64,000 nucleotides of DNA. Source: Coffea arabica (taxonomy: Eukaryota; Streptophyta; Magnoliopsida; Gentianales; Rubiaceae). This document shows positions 41,191 through 52,490 of the stretch, one piece after another (positions within the stretch are counted from its first letter, which is position 1; each line of letters begins with the position of its first letter). Both the position numbers and the translations under genes were made by a program. Under the pieces are notes generated by a model. It ran no database searches. It was not told where the DNA came from and was given only the letters and a program-made list of their open reading frames with translations. Location: NCBI RefSeq assembly GCF_036785885.1, contig NC_092330.1, positions 18,076,525 through 18,140,524 of the forward strand, given 5' to 3'.

Positions 41191-44184
41191 ATGATCAAGT
41201 ATAGGCTGTGTTCGACCAATCTGTGTTTTCTGTTGAGACAAAGCAGAAACTTGGCATCTTGCCCTCTGCAGGTGGAGGAGGTTCCAGTTCCCTCAGTTTA
41301 TTCAGCACCTCCTGCTGACCACAAAACTCTCTGCTTCTCTTTAGTAGAGCAGCTCCTGGGCCACGGTTTGTTTTCCTGTGCTCAGGGAGTTATTCAAAGA
41401 ATAATTTCTCAATGTTCATCGATACCTGAAGCCTTGTCTGCCATTAATTATGCTGTAGAGCGAGGTATGGAGCTTGATTCAGATAGTTACAGTTCTCTTA
41501 TTCAGAAACTTGTTTGTTGTGGTGAAGCCCAGTTGGCGGAGTCATTGTATGTAGATTTTCTTTTGAGTAGAGACATCAAGCCGAATTTGTCTTTGTTGAA
41601 TTCTATGATTATTTGTTATTGTGAGTTGGGAAAGTTAGACGAAGCAAAGTTGTGTATTGATAAGGTTTTTGGGATGAAATCTTTACCAATTCATGGAGCT
41701 TGCAGTGCATTGATTAAACAATTTTGTGCTCAGGATAGATTTTTAGAGGGGTTTGGTTATTTTGTAAAGATCAGTGACGCTGATATTTTGCTTAATTCCA
41801 TGTGTTATAATAGGTTGGTTGATAATTTGTGCTACCGAGGATACTTGGATGAGGCGCTGTATGTGTTTGATGTAATGTGTGATAACGGGGTGCCTCCAAC
41901 TGTACATTTGTGCAAGTCATTAATTTTTGAATTCTGTAAGAGGGGACGGGTAGAGGAGGCAGAGTTGTTGAGTGCAGAAATGGAATCGTATGGGTTTTAC
42001 ATGGATAAAGTGCTGTACACTTCTCTCATTTATCAGTACTGCAGAAAAAAGAAAATAAAATTGGCCATGAGATTGTTTCTTAGAATGATTAAAATGGGAT
42101 GTGAACCAGATAACCATACTTACAACACATTAATTGACGGGTATCTGAATTTGGGTTTGTTTGACAAAGGTTGGGTGTTGCATAACCTGATGTCAGAGTC
42201 GGGGTTACAGCCTGATAGTGTAACTTACCAAATCATGATTAGCAAGTACTGTAAGGACCACAAGGTTGACTGCGCACTGACACTCTTGAATAACATGGTT
42301 CGGTGCAATATAAAGCCTGCTGTACATACTTACACAGTCTTAATTGCTGCCCTGTTTGAGGAGAATAGATTGCGAGAAGTGAACCAATTGTTCAATATGA
42401 TGCTAGATGATGGACTAGTTCCAGACCACGTGCTCTTTTTTACCCTTGTAAAGAACCACCCAAAAGGATCTGAGCTTCTGCTAGCTTTAGATGTTGTTCA
42501 GGCTATTGCTAGGAATGGTTGTCATAGGGATATTTCAGCCTTTTCTACCTCTACTAGCCTCAAACATACGAGGGATATCATGGATGAAATTGAACAGGTT
42601 CTAGAGGAAATTTCTGAAATCAACTTGTCTTTTGGTGAAACGGCTTTTAGTATATACATGATTGCATTGTGCTATGGAGGAAAACTTGATGATGCTCTTC
42701 CCTGTATTGATAGAATGGTAAGTCATGGTTTCCTGCCTCTTCTTTCTGCCTATAACTCCTTGATTAAGTGTCTTTATCAGGAAGGGTTAGTTGAAGATGC
42801 CAAATACCTTGTGGATATTATGCAAGATCATGGACTTGTTCCGGACATAGGCACATTCCTAATAATGGTTCATGAGCACTGTAAACGGGGTGACTTTCTA
42901 TCAGCCTTTGATCTTCTGGATGAAATGGAAGAAAGGGGACTGAAACAAGATGTTTCTGTGTATGATACTATCATAAGTCATTTGGGTAGAGAATTTAGAG
43001 TATTAGAGGCAGAAAAGTTGTTTCATAGGATGCTCGAGGCTGGTATAGAGCCTGATGAAACTATCTACGCCACAATGATCAATGCTTATTCAAAGAGTGG
43101 ACTAGCTACTAAAGCACACGAGCTATTTGAGAAGATGTTACAACTTGGTGTACAACCAAGTTCCCATTCTTATACTGCCCTTATAAATGGGTTGATTAAG
43201 AAAAACATGACTGAGAAAGGTTGCGTCTACATTGATAGAATGTTGGAAGAGGGTATTATGCCTAATGCAGTTTTTTACACCTCTCTAATTAATCAATTCT
43301 TGAGGAAGAGGGAGTTTGAATTTGCATTGAGGCTGGTTGATTTGATGGAAAGAAGCTGTATTGACCCTGACTTGATCACACATATTACATTGGCTAGTGG
43401 CATTTGTAGAAACATCAGGCGCATTGAAAGGAAACAGCCACCTAAAAGGTGGAAAAAGATAAAAGGTAAAGAAAAGTCTAAGAAGGAAAAGGAAATGTTG
43501 TTCCGATTACTCCATAAGCAAATCATGTTGCCAAGCGATACAACCTTGAAAGTAGCAATACGTTCACCGGAAGATATGAAAATTTTTGCATTGAGATTGA
43601 ACCAGAAAATTAAAAATGCTGCATTTATGCCAAACTTGTTTCTGTACAATGCCAGGATTTCTGGGTTTTGTTGGACACAAAGGATGGAAGAGGCGTACAC
43701 TTATCTTGATCTTATGCAAAGTGAAGGATTACGTCCTAATGAGGTCACTTTCACCATTTTGATGGATGGACATCTCCGAATTGGTGAAACTGATCTTGCT
43801 GTTGGGTTATTTAACAGGATGAATGCAAGTGGTTGTTTTCCTGATAGGGTTGTGTATGATACTTTGATTAAAGGCTTTTGTAAGGTTGGGAGGCTCCAAG
43901 ATGCATTATCTGTCTCACATATGATGCAGAAAAGGGGCTTCTCTCCTTCTCGGGCATCTTATGAAAATCTACTCAATGTCTTCTGTGCTCTTTATTCGAG
44001 CGATCATGCACTGAAGATAGTTGATGATATGCTTGGCCATGGGTACATTCCCTGTCGTTACAACCTTGGTTGGTTGATGTGGTTATTACGTGCAGACAGC
44101 AAAGTTCATGAGGCTCATATTGTACATGATCTACTGCTTATAAAAGAAAGGGCAGTGTCTGACAATCTTTCGATCGGTGTATGA
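41191..44184 (+). CDS. P-class pentatricopeptide repeat protein, probably organellar
   Basis: The first in-frame ATG (41191) gives 997 residues, no introns. The N-terminus (MIKYRLCSTNLCFLLRQSRN) is basic, hydroxylated and free of acids, as in mitochondrial presequences. From about residue 70 the protein is an almost unbroken array of degenerate 35-residue repeats (for example PDNHTYNTLIDGYLNLGLFD, PDETIYATMINAYSKSGLAT, PNEVTFTILMDGHLRIGETD). One break, at about 740-800, is very basic (PPKRWKKIKGKEKSKKEKEM). There is no E or DYW extension, so an RNA-editing deaminase role is not indicated; P-class proteins bind organellar RNA and act in stability, splicing or translation. The length and the interruption resemble a conserved single-copy family (possibly the Arabidopsis At5g62370 type; not verified). 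It is the only intact host-type gene here. Confidence 0.93.
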   Translation: MIKYRLCSTNLCFLLRQSRNLASCPLQVEEVPVPSVYSAPPADHKTLCFSLVEQLLGHGLFSCAQGVIQRIISQCSSIPEALSAINYAVERGMELDSDSYSSLIQKLVCCGEAQLAESLYVDFLLSRDIKPNLSLLNSMIICYCELGKLDEAKLCIDKVFGMKSLPIHGACSALIKQFCAQDRFLEGFGYFVKISDADILLNSMCYNRLVDNLCYRGYLDEALYVFDVMCDNGVPPTVHLCKSLIFEFCKRGRVEEAELLSAEMESYGFYMDKVLYTSLIYQYCRKKKIKLAMRLFLRMIKMGCEPDNHTYNTLIDGYLNLGLFDKGWVLHNLMSESGLQPDSVTYQIMISKYCKDHKVDCALTLLNNMVRCNIKPAVHTYTVLIAALFEENRLREVNQLFNMMLDDGLVPDHVLFFTLVKNHPKGSELLLALDVVQAIARNGCHRDISAFSTSTSLKHTRDIMDEIEQVLEEISEINLSFGETAFSIYMIALCYGGKLDDALPCIDRMVSHGFLPLLSAYNSLIKCLYQEGLVEDAKYLVDIMQDHGLVPDIGTFLIMVHEHCKRGDFLSAFDLLDEMEERGLKQDVSVYDTIISHLGREFRVLEAEKLFHRMLEAGIEPDETIYATMINAYSKSGLATKAHELFEKMLQLGVQPSSHSYTALINGLIKKNMTEKGCVYIDRMLEEGIMPNAVFYTSLINQFLRKREFEFALRLVDLMERSCIDPDLITHITLASGICRNIRRIERKQPPKRWKKIKGKEKSKKEKEMLFRLLHKQIMLPSDTTLKVAIRSPEDMKIFALRLNQKIKNAAFMPNLFLYNARISGFCWTQRMEEAYTYLDLMQSEGLRPNEVTFTILMDGHLRIGETDLAVGLFNRMNASGCFPDRVVYDTLIKGFCKVGRLQDALSVSHMMQKRGFSPSRASYENLLNVFCALYSSDHALKIVDDMLGHGYIPCRYNLGWLMWLLRADSKVHEAHIVHDLLLIKERAVSDNLSIGV

Positions 44185-45329
44185 TAAAATAGAGAAATTA
44201 AAGGCAGAATCTGATTGTTACAAGAAAGATCTTGTGTATCTTGAGCACATTGGGACTTGTCATTGTTGTGATGAGAAATTGACAACTTAAATGATCCCAC
44301 ATCATGAATTTTCTGAACTTGGACTTTTTCTTGATCGGGACAAGCACATTCAACACTTGAGAATTCTCTTTTGGTAAATAACCCAGTTCCTTTGCTCTTT
44401 GCTTGTGTTTCTATGTTGCTCATGTTACTTAATAATTATTAGGTCAAAAATTAGGTTTCCAATAATTTTTATTATCATGTTTCAGGAGAATGCTGATGCT
44501 TGTTGACCCTGGGTTCGATAACATTTCCATGTAACTTAATAACACCAGGTAATTCCTACCTTTTCATTGATCAGACTTACCAAAAAGGGAAAGACATGAT
44601 GTTGCAGATCCTTAGCATGTGAAATTTTACAGTACAGGCACATCATGGGAAAAAAATGGGTCGATATTTACCCAAAAAAATTAAAAATAGATTCAAAATA
44701 AGCTATGCATTTGAGCTTGATAAAAAGATTTTCTAATTGAAGATAACCAGGTGAGTACATTGAGGAGAAAAAATGAAACAAAAAATTGGTTTGCCTTGGA
44801 TGATTTTACCTTCCCTGGTGGCTTTACGTTGTACTCAATTACTCTTTCAAAAGCTTTTGTGTCAATTTGTATTTTAGATTCCAGTAACCATTTGTTGCTA
44901 TTAGTTACTATTTGTACTATTAGTTATGTTTTGCTTTTTATCTAAAATCATTCAGGGTGATAGGAAGTAGAGAGAACTTTTGTCAAGTATCATTAATGGG
45001 ATAATTTTACAAATTTTATCGAGAGCTATAGACACCAGAGAAAACTTGTATATGAGGATTTACTTGATTTTTGACAAATCAAGGGTCTGCTTAAACTCTG
45101 ATTGCCATTTGTAGCATAATTTTATTCTTATCTACTTAGCAATGATTTATGAGTACCTATTCTCAAGGACGCTTCCTCAAAGGTTTGTAAAGCATAGATC
45201 ACTTCAATTTTGTGTTAGAAAAGGTCACAAAACTTACAAGTTAAGTGAAAGAAAATTCCTATTCAAATCTTGAATTCTCCTTTTGGACCTCACCAAGCAG
45301 AATCATCTCTTTGCTACTCATCAATAATT
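44185..45329. other. Downstream region of the PPR gene; no gene recognised
   Basis: AT-rich single-copy-looking DNA with only short ORFs. The first few hundred bases are presumably the PPR 3' UTR. I cannot point to a polyadenylation site with confidence. Confidence 0.5.
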
Positions 45330-45433
45330 AATTTTCTCTGGCACCAGGTGATTTAAGAAGCTGGAGGGGGATTTGAACTCAGGATCTCTAATTCCTCAGG
45401 CCTTAACATTAGCCACTAGGCCCTTCAATAATT
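45321..45433 (-). mobile_element. Short tRNA-derived SINE remnant
   Basis: On the minus strand GGCCTAGTGGCTAATGTTAAGG resembles a Pol III box A region and GAGTTCAAATCC a box B, about 30 bases apart. TCAATAATT flanks the segment at 45321-45329 and 45425-45433, a possible 9-bp duplication. There is no clear poly(A) tail, so it is old or truncated. A tRNA gene is excluded because no cloverleaf can be drawn. Confidence 0.55.
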
Positions 45434-47696
45434 TGTTCCAGGTATTCGTCATTATTTTATAATTTGGCCTTGTCAATTATGGAGTTTATGTATGAATCCA
45501 GTTTTCAATATTGTAAACTTTGCATCATCTTACAGAAATTGGATAGGTTTGGGACAGTTAATGCCTATCTGGAGTTTCTGTCATAAAGAAAGGAGGCAAT
45601 TTTTGTTAGCAAGAGATTTTGTTCCTGTACAGCCTTCCAGCAGGAAAATCAAGCCAGTTCAGGTTCACTTCTATTATTGTGGTGAAAATTCTGATCATCC
45701 AGTGCATATATTTTCTGTTGTTTTCTGAATGGAAACCTCGAGTAAGTAGCTTCTTTCTACTTGGAGTTAGATTGAAACTGAAAAAAAAAATGCAATTTGA
45801 TGCATAAAATTACATTCATCTCCGGAGTTAACAGATATATGTGTATTCTGTAATCTAGAAAAAAGGACGACCCATCTGCAGCCTACTTGACCGTTTTAGA
45901 ATGCTACTATCATCTATTATGTCTTTCAAGCAACTCTTTGACAATCTTCTTATGAACCTCAAGTAAATTTAGTTTAGTTTCCAATTTGACATGAGAAAAG
46001 TGCTGTTCAAAAGTAATCCATTTTTCATATACCTGCCTAAAGAGGTCATTCCGTTTACCGTTATATATAAAACAAATCTGACTTTGTGGATTCCTCATAT
46101 TTAAATCTAACTATTTGTTGTATCAGCTATGCTAGCATGCTTAAGGCCAGTATCAGTTCTCTGTCTGTCATTGCTATTAGATCCTACATAAGATGAAGAG
46201 AAACAATAACCAATTAAATTAGTAAATTTGTGTGCAAAAATGTTGAGTTCTTTTTGGTTAAGAGAGATAAGAACTTGCATCACATCTTTTAAAATAGGCA
46301 AGATAATGATGGAGAGAGCATTAGGGATCCACTTCTAAAACAAATTGATAGAAGGAAATCATCATTCATAACAAAAAGAGACTCCAACTCAATCAAATGC
46401 AGTGCAGTGCTAGTTATTGAATCCTCGCCATTCCAAAACAAATGCAACTTCAACTTACTTAAAAATTAGAAAGAAAAAAGTACACTTCAACTTCTACTAG
46501 TCTTTCCTCAACCAGGTGGTATTATGGAGATAAACTAGAAATCTACTTGATTTATTCATATTGATTTTATATAAGAGAGAACCTGTTATGAAGTAGTATC
46601 ACTTACATTGAAGACCGTTCGCTTGTCTTATGAAATTCCTTGTATATGTTTAGGCATATATCTTCCTGTAATCATGCTTACTTTGCTGCAAGGTGTCACT
46701 TATTGTGCGCATGGAGAGAGCTTGTGTTAGCTGAATTGGAAGAATGCTTTTAATCTCAGCATCGTCCACAATTAAGCATGAAGTCAAATTTTACTTTTAA
46801 TACATTGCAGCTGCATCATATTCTATGTTCTGTAACTTTCTTGATTTAGCACCAAAATGTGAAATTCTTTCTACACAACATGTCAACAATATAAATCTGA
46901 AACCTAACTTTGCCATTCATCAGATTTTGAGGCTTCAGGGTTTCAGGGACCAATGTATTGCTGAAAGAGATCATTTATAAAGGTACCAGAGTGGTAGTAG
47001 CTGAAGCAATACTCAAGATTCTTCACAGTGATCAACCCAAAGGATTTTTCTGTCTGCACCTATAAACAGAGCACATAATCTGCTCGCGAGAGGGCTCAAA
47101 AAAGAGAGCTCAGACTGTTGTATGTTTCGGGTGAATGATGTATTCTTTGAGCTGGGTGGCATTCGTGTCAGTATCATAGCCTCGTCTTTATGCGAGAGAA
47201 GACTTGGAAAATTTAAGTTGATTTTATCCATTTTCTTGAGCAGCTCTCAGCTGCATGGTGGAGGAATAAAGGCCGGAGAGTTCAGTCATATTTTTCCGGT
47301 TGATGCCAAATCAGTCATATTTTTCAGGTTGATACCAAATCTGAAACAGGACCAGAGACAGTGGTCCCTGTAACGAACTTTGCAATTGATAAAACCATTG
47401 TTGTTGTGACTGGTGCACCAAGAAATCGTTCTGGTTGGTTTCATTCCAAAATCACAAGAAGAATGGACTAATGAAATCTTACTTTGAGGCTCCGCGAGGG
47501 TGGCCGTACAGGAAACTTGATCCAAGGGTCATAACAAATCTGGAAGACAGCTCAAATGAAAATTTCAGCTCTCTACCAGCATTTCGGATATAAACTGACT
47601 TCATGAGTTGCAGACCAACTGGAGTGTTATGTATCACGCGAGTAATTTGTGAACTTGTATTTTCACCAAACCGTTTGTTATGTATACGCTAAACCA
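45434..47696. other. Intergenic DNA; possible gene remnants, none recognised
   Basis: Two short minus-strand ORFs (46301-46107 and 46098-45910) look protein-like in composition but match nothing I know. Near 47340-47480 a plus-strand frame reads TVVPVTNFAIDKTIVVVTGA before stopping; I do not recognise it. A 29-bp tandem duplication (TCAGTCATATTTTTC...) occupies 47282-47339. Confidence 0.4.
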
Positions 47697-47751
47697 ATGA
47701 AACTATCTACGCCACAATGATCAAGAAAATACCTTGTGGATATTATGCAAG
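47697..47751 (+). repeat. Two pieces of the PPR gene copied at the broken end of an LTR
   Basis: 47697-47724 is identical to 43055-43082 (28 of 28 bases) and 47727-47751 is identical to 42802-42826 (25 of 25). Both come from the PPR coding sequence in the same orientation but in swapped order, separated by two bases. They sit directly before the point where the left LTR of the next element begins, 326 bp short of its proper start. This looks like filler DNA made during end joining. Confidence 0.85.
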
Positions 47752-47756
47752 TCATT

Positions 47757-49247
47757 TGTGTTTGAGAGATAAGCAAGAAAAATTCATTTTCTAGTTTCAA
47801 TTTTCACTCCAATCTTGAGATTTAACCATTAGTTTTGCAAATTGCTCCGATTAACTTCGTATCTAAGGTGTTTGCAAGATATTGGTGGAGTTGTTTTGGA
47901 GGAGGAAGCACTAAGCTACCTATTCTCTTGAGGTTTGAAGGTATCTTGCTAAGAAATCCTTATCTACTTCAATTGATTGCAAATTGGTGGATTAGCGATG
48001 TTATATATGCTATTTTGTGGAGGATTTTATGGGCTAGGGTAAAGCTTAGCCAATTTTGGATTTATTGGTGAATTTTCTGATTTTATATGATTATGGTTCA
48101 TTGGTCTTGGAATGATAGCTTGTTGTGGTATAAAATGGAGCTTGATATATTGGATACGATTGTTTGCGGAAAATTTCTGGGTTGTGCGGAAATTCCGGTT
48201 CCTAGGGTTTAATTTTGGGGTTTTCTAATGGTTGGTTTTAAGCTTCTAATTGGCTTGATTGAAAGGGAATTGTGGCCTAATTGAATGTATGGTATTGCTT
48301 ATGAACCATATGGGTGATTGTGGTTAATTGTTATGAGAATTGGTATTTGGTTGTAGGTTGGACAAATAAAGAAATGAAGGGAAAATGTTGTCCGAACTTT
48401 GAAAGTGTTTGATTGCTTTGAGATTGTGATCTAGGGCTTGGATTTGGGCAAGGCAATGATATATGATGGATGGTTCCTGAGCCGTGGAGGTGAGTGACCC
48501 TAAACTATTTCCAAAGTTACTTATGAACTGTTTCGTGCATTCTTTACTCAATTGCATATCGTGCGTGCTTGCCTGGAAGTTCATGGCATGATTTGGCTTC
48601 AATGAGTTCTTGCGGAGTCTTGTGCTGAACACCAACGTCTCCATCACTTGTTTATGTTCATCTAGAGCACAAAAGGGGCTCCCTCTTACTGTTTAACGTT
48701 AAAGGATCTATTTGAGCGTTGGATGTTTAAGTGCAATGATTTCACTGGCTCACCAGAGCAAAAATACGTACATTTGATCTCGAAATCATGACATTATCGA
48801 AATGCATTATTGTGAAATATATTTGATTACTGATTTTTTTTCTGGTTACTCGCTGAACTTCTAACTCACCCCAAAACTATTTTATTTCCCTCCACAGGGC
48901 TCGAGGCAAAGGAACCATTTGTATCAAAATTCTCCGTGTGAAGGGTTGGATGATCTCCTATACAGTTGGAGTTCTAGTTTTAGCTCGTGTAATAGTTGAA
49001 ACTGCGATTGTACTTGCACTTATGTGAGAATTGAGGACCTTTGTTTTATTCGGAAAATTAGTATTTCTTGTATCTATTGAGGTTTTAGTTTGTTGTGCAA
49101 ATGAATTTGTGGAATATTGGATGTAATATTTGGGATTTATCTTGTAATTCATTTGAGAACTGTAGTGAACGATTGAGTCCTGGCGAGAGTGGGCAGGCGG
49201 TCCGCAGAACCCTTTGGTTCGCCTTAGGGGGAGGTGGGGCTGTCACA
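47757..49247 (+). repeat. Left LTR, 5'-truncated
   Basis: Homologous from TGTGTTTGAGAG (47757, equal to 49816 in the right copy) to GGGCTGTCACA at 49247. The missing 5' part is replaced by PPR-derived filler. Confidence 0.9.
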
Positions 49248-49489
49248 GGTGGTATCAAAGCTTAGGCTCCAGATCTCTGTAGTGTATCCTAGACTTGAAG
49301 TTTAGGATGCCGCATTGTGGGTTTGGTTTGAAAAATAAGTGATTTCTTGTAGGACTGAAAAGCGGACACGTAGGTGTGGTTTGACTCTTAGTGCTTGCTT
49401 GGAATGGTTGAGTGACTTTTGAGGATTATTTGGATCTGGTAAGTACAAGATGGAATGTCGAGAATGATATTCTTTTAAGGATGGGAGAT
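49248..49489 (+). other. Complete interior: primer site, short spacer, polypurine tract
   Basis: TGGTATCAAAGC (49250-49261) is the iMet primer site with one mismatch. AAGGATGGGAGAT ends at 49489, before the right LTR. The 200 bases between them contain no ORF. Confidence 0.85.
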
Positions 49490-51308
49490 TGTGACGCCCC
49501 GAAAGGAGGGTTTTCATTTTATATATATCTTTGTTGGACGAGCGGAGGAGCGCAGCTTTTAAACTTGGAAAAGAAGAAAAAATTTTGAAAAAAAAAGTGA
49601 AAGGGCCAAATCCAGCCGCGGATTGTCTTTTGTTTTTGAAAAAAAATGATTTCGTCTCTGCCTTGAATCCGGCCAAGAATCCGGCCGAAAATCCGGGCAG
49701 ATTCCGACCAGATTGTGGCGTGGCATGTCGGCCATCAACTTTGACCAGTTGATTTTCTTCCTTCTTATACTGTTTTGGGCCAAAAATATCTTCATTTCTT
49801 TCCCCTGGCCAGCCGTGTGTTTGAGAGGGAAGCAAGAAAACTTCATTTTCTAGTTTCAATTTTCACTCCAATCTTGAGATTTAACCGTTAGTTTTGCAAA
49901 TTGCTCCGATTAACTTCGTATCTAAGGTGTTTGCAAGATATTGGTGGAGTTGTTTTAGAGGAGGAAGCACTAAGCTACCTATTCTCTTTAGGTTTGAAGG
50001 TATCTTGCTAAGAAATCCTTATCTATTTCAATTGACTGCAAATTGGTGGATTAGCGATGTTATATATGCTATTTTGTGGAGGATTTTATGGGCTAGGGTA
50101 TAGCTTAGCCAATTTTGGATTTATTGGTGAATTTTCTGATTTTATATGATTATGGTTCATTGGTCTTGGAATGATAGCTTGTTGTGGTATAAAATGGAGC
50201 TTGTATATATTGGATACGATTGTTTACGGAAAATTTCTGGGTTGTGCGGAAATTCCGGTTCCTAGGGTTTAATTTGGGGGTTTTCTAATGGTTGGCTTTA
50301 AGCTTCTAATTGGCTTGATTGAAGGGGAATTGTGGCCTAATTGAATGTATGGTATTGCTTATGAACCATATGGGTGATTGTGGTTAATTGTTATGAGAAT
50401 TGGTATTTGGTTGTAGGTTGGACAAATAAAGAAATGAAGGGGAAATGTTGTCCGAACTTTGAAAGTGTTTGATTGCTTTGAGGTTGTGATCTAGGGCTTG
50501 GATTTGGGCAAGGCAATGATATATGATGGATGGTTCCTGAGCCGTGGAGGTGTGTGACCCTAAACTATTTCCAAAATTACTTATGAATTGTTTCATGCAT
50601 GCTTTACTGAATTGCATATCATGCGTGCTTGCATAGGAGTTCATGGCATGATTTGGCTTCAATGAGTTCTTGGGGAGTCTTGTGCTGAACACCAATGTCT
50701 CCACCACTTGTTTATATTCATCTGGAGCTCAAAAGGGGTTCCCTCTTACTGTTTAACGTTAAAGGATCTATTTGAGCGTTGGATGTTTAAGTGCAATGAT
50801 TTCACTGGCTCACCAGAGCAAAAATACGTACATTTGATCTCGGAATCATGACATCATCGAAATGCATTATTGTGAAATATATTTGATTACTAATTTTTTT
50901 TTCTGGTTACTCGCTGAGCTTCTAGCTCACCCAAAACTTTTTTATTCCCCTCCACAGGGCTCGAGGCGAAGGAAGCATTTGTATTAAAATTCTCCGTGTG
51001 AAGGATTGGATGATCTCCTGTACAGTTGGAGTTCTAGTTTTAGCTCGTGTAATAGTTGAAACTGCGATTGTACTTGCACTTATGTGAGAATTGAGGACCT
51101 TTGTTTTATTCGGGAAATTAGTATTTCTTGTATCTATTGAGGTTTTAGTTTGTAGTGCAAATGAATTTGTGGAATATTGGATGTAATATTTGGGATTTAT
51201 CTTATAATTCATTTGAGAACTATAGTGAACGACTGAGTCCCGGCGAGAGTTGGGCAGGCGGTCCGCCGAACCCTTTGGTTCGCCTTAGGGGGAGGTGGGG
51301 CTGTCACA
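49490..51308 (+). repeat. Right LTR, complete
   Basis: 1819 bp. Starts TGTGACGCCCCGAAAGG after the polypurine tract and ends GGGGCTGTCACA. Short ORFs within it recur in the left LTR and are not gene-like. Confidence 0.9.
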
Positions 51309-51331
51309 ATTTTCATACCTTCTACTTCACC

Positions 51332-52490
51332 ATGGCTAACAAGGGAGAAGCGAGCTCCCCAGTTTTTGATCTTAAACTTTTCACAGAGGCAATAAAAAAC
51401 GAATTGGGACGCATAATGGACCAAAAACTTGAATTGCTGCACCAACGCATTGATAGTTTGGAGTTGTTCCAAGGAGGTTCCAAAGGCAGCCGTGGTAGGA
51501 TACATGCACACGAATCTAGCGACTCTAACTCGTACCACGACTATGAGCCTTACCAACGGAGATCCAAGTGAGAAAATAGACCAACAAGTGACCACATTCC
51601 GGGCATAAAAGTGAAGATTCCTTCCTTCCAAGGACGATCGGACCCCGATACATACTTGGAGTGGGAGAAGCGGATTGAACTTGCCTTCGGTTGCAATGCC
51701 TACTTGGAGGAGCAAAAGGTCAAGTTGGCCGTGGTCGAATTCAGTTACTGCACCGTTGTGTGGTGGGATCAACTCTTCACTAGCCGAAGAGGAGTGTGAA
51801 CCCGCCGTACAAACTTGGACCGAATTGAGACAACTAATGAGGAAGCGTTTTGTACCAAGTCACTACTACCGTGACTTGTACCAAAAGCTTTAAACCCTCA
51901 GTCAAGGAGCTCGAAGCATCGAGGACTACCATAAGGAGATGGAGGTACTTATGTTGCGAGCAGACATCACAGAGGATCGAGAGGCAACAATGGCGCGCTT
52001 CTTGAATGGATTAAGGATCGAAATTGCCGAGCAAGTGGAATTACACCATTATGTGGAACTTGGTGACTTGGTGGAGAATGCCATCAAGATTGAAAGGAGG
52101 ATTAAGAGGAGGGGTCTGTCTCAGAGTTACTCCAACTTTTCACCCACTTATCCTCGAACTACACCACCAAAAAGGGAGGATAAAGGGGCGAGTAGTTCCA
52201 CCCCCTCTAGACCAAGACCAGATATGACTAAGTGGAAGTCTAAGGCACTACCAAGGACTGCCATTGAGTTGGGCATGGGTCAAAACCGAGATACCAAATG
52301 TTTCATGTGCCAAGGCCAAGGGCACAGCGTTAGTCAATGCCCAAACCCACGCACTATGATCATCTTGTCAAATGGCGAGTTTCTCACCGATAATGAGGAT
52401 GAAAAGGAGGAGTTGCCATCACGTGAGGAGGAAGAGGAAGAAGAGGAAGCATTGCCCATCAATGAACAAGTTGGACTCATTGTTAGATGA
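51332..52490 (+). pseudogene. Gypsy gag, broken
   Basis: An ATG at 51332 opens 79 codons of charged N-terminus (MANKGEASSPVFDLKLFTEA). After a stop the capsid appears as IPSFQGRSDPDTYLEWEKRI and VKLAVVEFSYCTVVWWDQL. A frame change at about 51790 and a TAA near 51892 follow, then ADITEDREATMARFLNGLRI and LVENAIKIERRIKRRG. A single zinc knuckle reads CFMCQGQGHSVSQC at about 52300. An acidic tail ends at 52490. Confidence 0.85.

Larger units (their letters stand above)
47757..51308 (+). mobile_element. Nonautonomous LTR element with large LTRs and a 242-bp interior
   Basis: The right LTR is complete (49490-51308, 1819 bp, TGTGACGCCCC...GGGCTGTCACA). The left copy (47757-49247) lacks the first 326 bp. 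The interior has only a primer site, about 200 bp without an ORF and a polypurine tract. The LTR 3' end is nearly the same as in the Gypsy and TR-GAG elements. It is therefore a deletion derivative or parasite of Tekay elements, between a TRIM and a LARD in shape. The LTRs differ by several percent less than 5 by eye. Confidence 0.88.

Noticed and set aside
47340..47480. Gene fragment with the frame TVVPVTNFAIDKTIVVVTGA
   Set aside because: Too short, stops soon after, and I recognise no family; left as unassigned.
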